From Candidatus Gastranaerophilales bacterium (lineage in GTDB: Bacteria > Cyanobacteriota > Vampirovibrionia > Gastranaerophilales > Gastranaerophilaceae): DNA of 64,000 bases. The stretch lies in the NCBI GenBank assembly GCA_944323045.1, contig CALUQX010000001.1:62001-126000 (forward strand), written 5' to 3'. The translations under genes were made by a program, and so were the position numbers. Below the pieces are notes generated by a model, which saw nothing but the letters and a program-made list of their open reading frames with translations, was not told where the DNA came from and searched no databases. The stretch's first letter is position 1; each line of letters starts with the position of its first letter. This document shows, in pieces, positions 58,985-64,000 of this stretch.

Positions 58985-60071
58985 TTCCGACCTCCAGAAT
59001 TTGTTTTCCAAACAGCACAATACTTATTCTTCTTGCAGGATTAATCCTCACAGAAAACAGTTTTCTTCTCTGCATTTTTTTGTTCTCTTTTTCAATAATT
59101 TTTTCTACAGATTTTTTGAATAATTCTTTGTCGTTAATCAGTTGATTAAACAAATTTTTATCGTGTTTTTTGTAAAATTTTTCGCTGATTTCTCCGGCAT
59201 CAAAATATTTTTTGAAAGTGTCTGCAAAAACATCCATAAAGCTGTCTTTGAATTTGTCATCAATTCTTTTCAAATTCCACAGATAAGTCGAATATTGTTT
59301 GATGAGTTTTTCTGTATTGACAGCCTTTTTAATCTTCGGATTTTTATTGAGAAAATCGGTAATTTTATCGTATTCACCGCAGACAAGAAAAACTTTTTCT
59401 TTTGAATTTACTGATGAATTTTCGTTGTCCTGTCTGTAATATAAAAATGCTTTATCTGTAAGAACAATTTTTTCAGCAAGTGAAAGAGTTATGAATGCAA
59501 AAGATGTATCCTGATAACTCGCCCCCGGAGTTTCCAAAAATCTTATATTATTTTTTGTAATTAATTTTCTTTTATAAATCGCACTCCAGATACTTGGCGG
59601 CATTTTTAACAAATCCGGATATGTAAAAATATTCAGCGGCTTGTCTGCATATTTTTTAGAAATTATTCCTGATTTTCTTGTGTGTTTATTTGAGGTTGTG
59701 TATTGAAGAAAATCTGATTTAACAATTTCCGCATCATAATTTTTCGCAAGATTATACAGATTTTCAAACATTGTTTTTTTGACAAAATCATCGGGTTCAA
59801 CAATGCCGATATATTCGCCTGATGCGGCATCCAGTCCTATATTCATTGAGGCACCGTAGCCGGAATTTTCTTTGTTAATTATTTTTATACGATTATCTTT
59901 TCTGCTGTATTCTTGTAAAATTTCAAGACTTGAATCTGTTGAGCCATCATTTATACAAATAATTTCAATATTATCTAAAGTTTGGTTCAGAATACTATCG
60001 AGACATTCTGTCAGATATTTTTCCACATTATAAATCGGAACGAGTATTGAGACGGCTATATTGGTATTCAT
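58977..60071 (-). CDS. Family 2 glycosyltransferase
   Basis: A 364-residue GT-A enzyme: VSILVPIYNVEKYLTECL, CINDGSTDSSL, NSGYGASMNIGLDAA and VEPDDFV as the metal site. The C-terminal 130 residues are helical and rich in Lys and Phe, as in capsule transferases. The ATG at 60071 overlaps the glf stop (ATGA), with GAGGAGG seven bases upstream. Acceptor and donor are unknown; the adjacency to glf makes a galactofuranosyl donor possible. Confidence 0.86.
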   Translation of the reverse strand: MNTNIAVSILVPIYNVEKYLTECLDSILNQTLDNIEIICINDGSTDSSLEILQEYSRKDNRIKIINKENSGYGASMNIGLDAASGEYIGIVEPDDFVKKTMFENLYNLAKNYDAEIVKSDFLQYTTSNKHTRKSGIISKKYADKPLNIFTYPDLLKMPPSIWSAIYKRKLITKNNIRFLETPGASYQDTSFAFITLSLAEKIVLTDKAFLYYRQDNENSSVNSKEKVFLVCGEYDKITDFLNKNPKIKKAVNTEKLIKQYSTYLWNLKRIDDKFKDSFMDVFADTFKKYFDAGEISEKFYKKHDKNLFNQLINDKELFKKSVEKIIEKENKKMQRRKLFSVRINPARRISIVLFGKQILEVGNA

Positions 60072-61183
60072 AAACAAACCTCCTCAAACAATTCAATTGC
60101 GCGCAGAATTGCTTTGTCCATGTCATAGTATTTGTAATCGCCGAGTCTGCCGAGAAAATATACATTGTTTAATTTTTTTGCCTCTTCTAAATACTTGTTA
60201 TAGAGCGCGAGATTTTCAGCATTCAAAATCGGATAATATCTTTCATTTTTTGCTAATTCAAAATCTTCTGAATACTCTTTTGCAATTACTGTTTTTTCAG
60301 ATTTGTCATTCAAATAATGTTTAAATTCATGAATTCGTGTAAAGTCATAATTGCATGGATAATTTATTACAGAATTTTGTTGATAAAAATTTTTTTCGTG
60401 CGTTTCAAATTTAAAATTTACACTCCTGTATGGCAGCATTCCAAATTTATAATCAAAAAATTCGTCAATAGAACCGGTGTAAAATATGCGGTCAAATTTT
60501 TCATTCACTTCTTTATAATCAGTGTTTAGCCTCACCTCAATATTGGGTAAGTTCAGCATATTTTCAACAAGTTTTGTATATCCATTCAGAGGAATTCCCT
60601 GATATTTGTCCTGAAAATACCGGTTGTCTTTTGAAAGATAAACAGGCACTCTTGCTGTCACTGCAGAATCGATTTTATCTGGCTGGAGTCCCCATTGTTT
60701 TGTTGTGTAATGAAGAAAGATTTTTTCATAAACATAATCCGCCAGAAATTTTAAATCTTTGTCATCTTGCTTTAAAAATTTCAGAATTGGTACTTTGGAA
60801 TTATATTCAAATTTTTGCAGAAGTTTTTCTTCAATTTTTTCTGCGAGTTTTTGCGGAAAAACATTGTAGAGCGTATTAAAATTGAACGGGATAGTTGTTT
60901 CAATGCCGTCAATCAGTGCGTAAACTTTGTGCATATACTGATTAAAATCGCTGAATTTTTTTACAAAATTCCAGACTTTTTCGCTGTTTGTGTGAAAAAT
61001 GTGCGAGCCGTATTTGTGAATCATTATACCATTTTCGTCGCGAAAATCATGGCTGTTTCCTGCAAGATGTGATTTTTTATCAATTATGACAACCTGTTCA
61101 TTTAATTTTTCTGCAATAAGATTTGCTATTGCCGCCCCTGAGACTCCTGCTCCTACTATTAAATTTTTTCTATTAGTATTCAT
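60068..61183 (-). CDS. glf: UDP-galactopyranose mutase
   Basis: Flavoenzyme that interconverts UDP-galactopyranose and UDP-galactofuranose, 371 residues. The FAD-binding VGAGVSGAAIA is at the N-terminus, followed by AGNSHDF, KYGSHIFHTN, IPFNFNTLY, the YTTKQWGL segment and RVPVYLSKDNRYF, with FLGRLGDYKYYDMDKAI at the end; all are family-specific. It shows that the glycan probably contains galactofuranose. Confidence 0.95.
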   Translation of the reverse strand: MNTNRKNLIVGAGVSGAAIANLIAEKLNEQVVIIDKKSHLAGNSHDFRDENGIMIHKYGSHIFHTNSEKVWNFVKKFSDFNQYMHKVYALIDGIETTIPFNFNTLYNVFPQKLAEKIEEKLLQKFEYNSKVPILKFLKQDDKDLKFLADYVYEKIFLHYTTKQWGLQPDKIDSAVTARVPVYLSKDNRYFQDKYQGIPLNGYTKLVENMLNLPNIEVRLNTDYKEVNEKFDRIFYTGSIDEFFDYKFGMLPYRSVNFKFETHEKNFYQQNSVINYPCNYDFTRIHEFKHYLNDKSEKTVIAKEYSEDFELAKNERYYPILNAENLALYNKYLEEAKKLNNVYFLGRLGDYKYYDMDKAILRAIELFEEVCL

Positions 61184-61207
61184 TATTTAAATCAGCTCCC
61201 CGGGTAA

Positions 61208-61714
61208 TTATTTTGCATCTAACAGTAACGACTCTTTGATAAATTCGTCAGTAAGTTCATGCAGATTCAGCCAGTATTCTTTGAGTAAATCCGGATTATT
61301 TATAAAATTGACAAGTTTCTCTTCAAAATCATTTGGATTTTCTGTATCAAATGTGAATAATTCACTTTTGCAAAGTTCGCAATCTCCGCCTTTATTGCCG
61401 CACAAAACAGGTATGTGTTTGGACAGAAATTCAATGGTTGACTGTGCGATTGTTTCTTCAAATATTGCAGGGACAATTCCCAGTTGTATATTTTGGGTTT
61501 CAATATCACTGCTGTTTGCAAGAACAAAGACAGTATTTACATTATTTTGCAAATCCAGAATATCATTTTCTGTCGCCAGATGTGATATCAGATAGAGGTT
61601 AACATTTTTTGTAACCGCAATATTTGCATTAATTATCAAGTTTTTAAAATAATTCAGTTCTTCCCTTGTGTTGAGATAGTCTATATATGCAATATTTAAG
61701 ATTTTTTTACCCAT
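61208..61714 (-). CDS. Short protein resembling the C-terminal half of a GT4 glycosyltransferase
   Basis: A 168-residue protein, first in the glycan operon. LGIVPAIFEETIAQSTIEFLSKHIPVLCGNKGG resembles the donor-site strand-helix of GT-B enzymes, and the final 40 residues resemble their C-terminal helix. The N-terminal acceptor domain of a complete GT-B enzyme is missing, so it is either a decayed gene or an accessory subunit. AGGT precedes the ATG. It lacks any stop or frame break in its upstream leader that would reveal the missing half. Confidence 0.6.
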   Translation of the reverse strand: MGKKILNIAYIDYLNTREELNYFKNLIINANIAVTKNVNLYLISHLATENDILDLQNNVNTVFVLANSSDIETQNIQLGIVPAIFEETIAQSTIEFLSKHIPVLCGNKGGDCELCKSELFTFDTENPNDFEEKLVNFINNPDLLKEYWLNLHELTDEFIKESLLLDAK

Positions 61715-61751
61715 TAATAACCTGCATTGTCTCTAATTTTTTTGTGTAATC

Positions 61752-61930
61752 TCATCACTTTTTAATCAAAATGTGATGAGTTTTTTAAGCATCCGCTTAA
61801 ATATATAATAACACAAAAAAAATACGGTTAAGTAATTATTAACTTTTGTTATGAATTTTCTCAATATAAAGTTCTTATATGTCTTAATGCCTTATATATT
61901 CAAGCTTTCAGCACTTCATCACATTTTGAT
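61752..61930. promoter_or_regulatory. Inverted repeats in the leader/promoter region of the glycan operon
   Basis: The 306 bp gap 61715-62020 has a local stem CTCATCAC/GTGATGAG (61751-61758 with 61773-61780), and the 14-base ATCAAAATGTGATG (61765-61778) is repeated in perfect inverse as CATCACATTTTGAT at 61917-61930. The arrangement could be a regulator site pair, a leader RNA switch or recombinase sites. No gene is visible here; the rest is AT-rich. Confidence 0.45.
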
Positions 61931-62020
61931 TATAAGTTGATAAGATTATAAGCGGGTAAAATAATTTTATTAAATATTATTAATAATTTTATTTAGCCCG
62001 AAATAATTCAAAATTTTGAA

Positions 62021-62560
62021 TCATAAAATAAAATTGGCATAGCTTTCGTCGATTTGATCCTGTTCTATGCCAATATATCTTAGAGTTATCTGCGGACTGG
62101 AGTGATTAAAAATCTTTTGAAGCATTGCAACATCTTTAAATTTTTGATAATGGTGATAGCCGAATGTTTTCCGCATTGTGTGCGTGCCGACCTTTTCTTC
62201 CAGTCCGGCGGCTTTACAGGCATCACGGATTATGTGATATGCCGCGAAGCGTTCAAGTCTGTTTTTGAAAATCGTTTTAAACAAAGGCTCATCAGCACTT
62301 CTGCCTCTGGTATATTCGTCAAACATCGGCTTTAGTTTGGCATTAATCGGGAATTTTTTGAACTTGCCGGTTTTCTTTTCAATAATCTGTATATGAGTTT
62401 TGCCCATAACATCCCCGACATTCAACGCAAGTATGTCCGAAACTCTGAGTCCGCAATTTGTTCCTATTGTGAACATAAGCAGATTTCTCGCATTTTGTTT
62501 TAATACTTCTTCAACTTTTTTGATGTCTTCTTTTTTTCTAATTGGTTCAACTGTGGTCAT
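62021..62560 (-). CDS. Short tyrosine recombinase (integrase/invertase-like)
   Basis: A 179-residue site-specific recombinase consisting almost only of the catalytic domain. The active residues are visible: Arg in NCGLRVSDIL, a Lys in the beta-hairpin KKTGKFKKF, HTMRKTFGYH (H-x-x-R), His in FNHSSPQ and Tyr in LRYIGI. The N-terminal arm-binding and SAM-like domains of full-length integrases are missing, as in small recombinases that invert or resolve local DNA. It is the neighbour of the glycan operon, with small palindromes just upstream. Confidence 0.85.
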   Translation of the reverse strand: MTTVEPIRKKEDIKKVEEVLKQNARNLLMFTIGTNCGLRVSDILALNVGDVMGKTHIQIIEKKTGKFKKFPINAKLKPMFDEYTRGRSADEPLFKTIFKNRLERFAAYHIIRDACKAAGLEEKVGTHTMRKTFGYHHYQKFKDVAMLQKIFNHSSPQITLRYIGIEQDQIDESYANFIL

Positions 62561-62608
62561 TATTTGGGTCTCCTTTCTATTTACCAGTTGTGATTATCTG
62601 CAATATTG

Positions 62609-62655
62609 TTACTAGTAAATTGAAATACTTGATAAATTTTTATTGCTACTAGCAA
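62609..62655. promoter_or_regulatory. Two palindromes upstream of the recombinase gene
   Basis: TTACTAGTAA (62609-62618) and TTGCTACTAGCAA (62643-62655), both centred on CTAG or TAC-TAG, lie in the divergent gap. They could be binding sites of the recombinase or of a regulator. Confidence 0.4.
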
Positions 62656-62696
62656 AATTTATTTTTACAGTTTTTGTAATTTCAGGAGGTTCTTTA

Positions 62697-63260
62697 ATGA
62701 ATACTAAAATTATCGGAAATTATGACAGATTTATAAATATGTTTTCCAAAACAGGTCGCGTGAAAAACAAGATGTATAAAGAGTTATATCATAACGGTAT
62801 GAAAGAAATACGCGAAAGAGAAATTTCAAAAGACCAGTTTGTTTTACTTGCATCAAAACAAGTTAAAAATGGCAGAAGTAGTATGACTTTCGGAGTTGAT
62901 ATGCAAAAAGGTTATGTACAAAAAGAAACAGGATTGGCAAAAATGATGCTGCCTTTTGATAGATATAGATCAAGTATTGTAAAGCATTTTACTGACTGGC
63001 AGGGAAACCTTATTGCCAGATTGACTAAGAGCAAAGTCTTTGATAACGGTAAAACAGTAGATTCCAAAATCGTTAAAGAAATTCCTGGCAAATATGCAAA
63101 AGTCTGTGAAACAAGTGTATATACTCCAGTAAGACGCAGTGTAAATGTAGAATATGCTAACGGAAACAAATATGCATTTGCTGAATATAAAACAGGACAC
63201 AGAGAATACAACAGAACTGTTGATGGTGTAGAATACAGTTTTTCAAGTAAAAAAGACTAA
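62697..63260 (+). CDS. Hypothetical basic protein
   Basis: Unrecognised 187-residue protein, strongly basic, with no membrane segment. The sequence alternates short basic helices and beta stretches (for example VRRSVNVEYANGNKYAFAEY). CAGGAGG lies at ideal distance from the ATG at 62697; the frame is open from 62643 but inside the palindrome. It is followed by another unknown gene after 24 bp, so they probably share a transcript. Function unknown. Confidence 0.6.
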   Translation: MNTKIIGNYDRFINMFSKTGRVKNKMYKELYHNGMKEIREREISKDQFVLLASKQVKNGRSSMTFGVDMQKGYVQKETGLAKMMLPFDRYRSSIVKHFTDWQGNLIARLTKSKVFDNGKTVDSKIVKEIPGKYAKVCETSVYTPVRRSVNVEYANGNKYAFAEYKTGHREYNRTVDGVEYSFSSKKD

Positions 63261-63284
63261 TAAAAACGGAAAGGATAAATTTTT

Positions 63285-63842
63285 ATGCAAATTAACAATT
63301 GCCCACATTCATCAAACTCATCATCTTTTGGTATGGCACTCAAGATTACTCCGGCAGCCAAATCTGCACTGGAAAAAGCAACAATGAAACAGATTGAACA
63401 GCTCCAAAAAGCCGGTGAAGCTTTAAAAGATACTAAATATTATCATCTTGAAATAGGTGAAGGTTTAACACCGAGAATTGATTCTCCATATGCAAATTCA
63501 TATTTGCCGCCGTTTTCACCGGTAAAACCGACAGCATTAGACCCATATTTATCTATAAAAACGACATGGGACGGAACGACAATAAATGGTAGAACAAAAG
63601 GGCAGGAAGTACATCCGGCTATTAAATTTGATACAGCCGAACAGGCAGAATCTGCATATAATAAAATCAAAAATATGTATTCAGACATTGAACGCGCAAC
63701 TGAAATAACTAAGCTTATGGATAAAGCTGAAATTAAAAAGATTGAAGCCAGAGATGCAGAGACAGCTAATAAGGCGAAAATTCAGGCAGCAGTGAAGGAT
63801 TTGCTGGCAAAATTCGGCGCAGAAAGCCATGTTAAAGATTAA
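63285..63842 (+). CDS. Hypothetical protein with an N-terminal SSSFGM segment
   Basis: Unrecognised 185-residue protein. The first 20 residues (MQINNCPHSSNSSSFGMALK) form a polar tag, then come a helix rich in Ala, Lys and Gln (about 22-50), a Pro-rich middle (YLPPFSPVKP) and a long C-terminal charged helix. There is no standard signal peptide. The tag resembles that of the protein at 17656. GGAAAGG precedes the ATG. Confidence 0.62.
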   Translation: MQINNCPHSSNSSSFGMALKITPAAKSALEKATMKQIEQLQKAGEALKDTKYYHLEIGEGLTPRIDSPYANSYLPPFSPVKPTALDPYLSIKTTWDGTTINGRTKGQEVHPAIKFDTAEQAESAYNKIKNMYSDIERATEITKLMDKAEIKKIEARDAETANKAKIQAAVKDLLAKFGAESHVKD

Positions 63843-63852
63843 ACGTTACATG

Positions 63853-63996
63853 AAGTGATTAAGTGATTGGGTGATTAAAGTGAGTGAAGTGAGTATTGTG
63901 AGGTGGTGATTAATCAGTCAACATGAAATGCCACATAGCCTAATTTATTGTAAAAACTTTACTCACCTTAGTCACCCCACTCACTTCACTCACTTT
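63853..63996. repeat. GTGATTA heptads and an 18-base inverted repeat
   Basis: AAGTGATTAAGTGATTGGGT continues as heptad repeats from 63853. AAAGTGAGTGAAGTGAGT (63877-63894) is mirrored exactly by ACTCACTTCACTCACTTT (63979-63996). The right arm shares 17 bases with the prepilin gene at 24168-24184. Confidence 0.75.
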
Positions 63997-64000
63997 TCCA
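63928..64000 (+). CDS. Probable start of another prepilin gene, cut by the window edge
   Basis: From the ATG at 63928 an open frame of 24 codons encodes a Thr/His/Phe-rich stretch (THLSHPTHFTHFS) that closely parallels the extension of the prepilin at 24105 (THRTHFTHLATFPK). That gene then continues as KAAFTLAEV. No strong ribosome site is seen before 63928, and the pilin core lies outside the window, so this is an inference from similarity. Confidence 0.4.
   Translation, partial: MPHSLIYCKNFTHLSHPTHFTHFS

Noticed and set aside
61751-61786. CTCATCAC/GTGATGAG stem with six T as a plus-strand terminator
   Set aside because: No plus-strand gene lies upstream; the surrounding genes are all on the minus strand, so it is treated as part of the operon leader.

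Overview
The window is AT-rich bacterial chromosome from an anaerobic, diderm organism. The envelope is Gram-negative in type: a TolC-like outer-membrane factor, a possible small beta-barrel protein, and a MurE with the DNPR motif of meso-diaminopimelate ligases. There is an [FeFe] hydrogenase and no respiratory or photosynthetic gene. Prepilins of the KAAFTLAEVLITL type, small lineage-specific proteins and the overall gene style point to the non-photosynthetic cyanobacterial relatives of animal guts (Gastranaerophilales, Vampirovibrionia/Melainabacteria). That placement is inference; no phylogenetic marker was tested.

Layout. 1-7.7 kb: [FeFe] hydrogenase, a GGDEF/HD-GYP c-di-GMP protein, an operon of ZupT transporter, TrpD-like transferase and radical SAM/SPASM enzyme, and a NarL-type response regulator. 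7.9-17.6 kb: GH13 enzyme, recN, cell-wall amidase, a division penicillin-binding protein, murE and a NagA-like deacetylase. 17.6-24.9 kb: small unknown proteins, RNase P RNA, two prepilins, a sugar-binding protein, rarA and a small XRE repressor. 24.9-26.6 kb: about 1 kb of dispersed hairpin repeats, then a second XRE regulator facing a 79-residue gene. 26.9-34 kb: D-lactate-type dehydrogenase, hpf, glycosyltransferase, nucleotidyltransferase, a two-gene DUF3800 module with a predicted antisense small RNA, tRNA-Ala(GGC), a methyltransferase, hicAB and a second repeat block. 34-41 kb: NagZ-like hydrolase, putative secreted hydrolase, aquaporin, pgeF, a Mur-ligase homologue and an HD phosphohydrolase. 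41-47.6 kb: a multidrug-efflux locus with tolC facing marR-emrA-emrB-emrB. 48-61.7 kb: an eleven-gene surface-glycan operon on the minus strand. 62-64 kb: a catalytic-domain-only tyrosine recombinase, two unknown proteins, and the start of what is probably another prepilin.

How the parts work together. The glycan operon encodes synthesis of a 6-deoxy-HexNAc sugar (a CapE-like dehydratase, an RmlD-like reductase and a WecB-like epimerase), galactofuranose supply (glf) and several fused glycosyltransferases. Two of its genes carry long in-frame poly-G tracts (10 and 12), which suggests phase-variable surface glycan. Seven genes have a -10 hexamer exactly six bases before the start codon, and five of those also have a -35 match or an extended -10, so leaderless transcripts look common here. 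A dispersed repeat family with hairpins whose stems differ but stay paired occupies the two large non-coding blocks and runs into coding sequence at the NagZ C-terminus. Short GTGATTA and ACTCACTT repeats are found in the same areas and encode the N-terminal extension of a prepilin.
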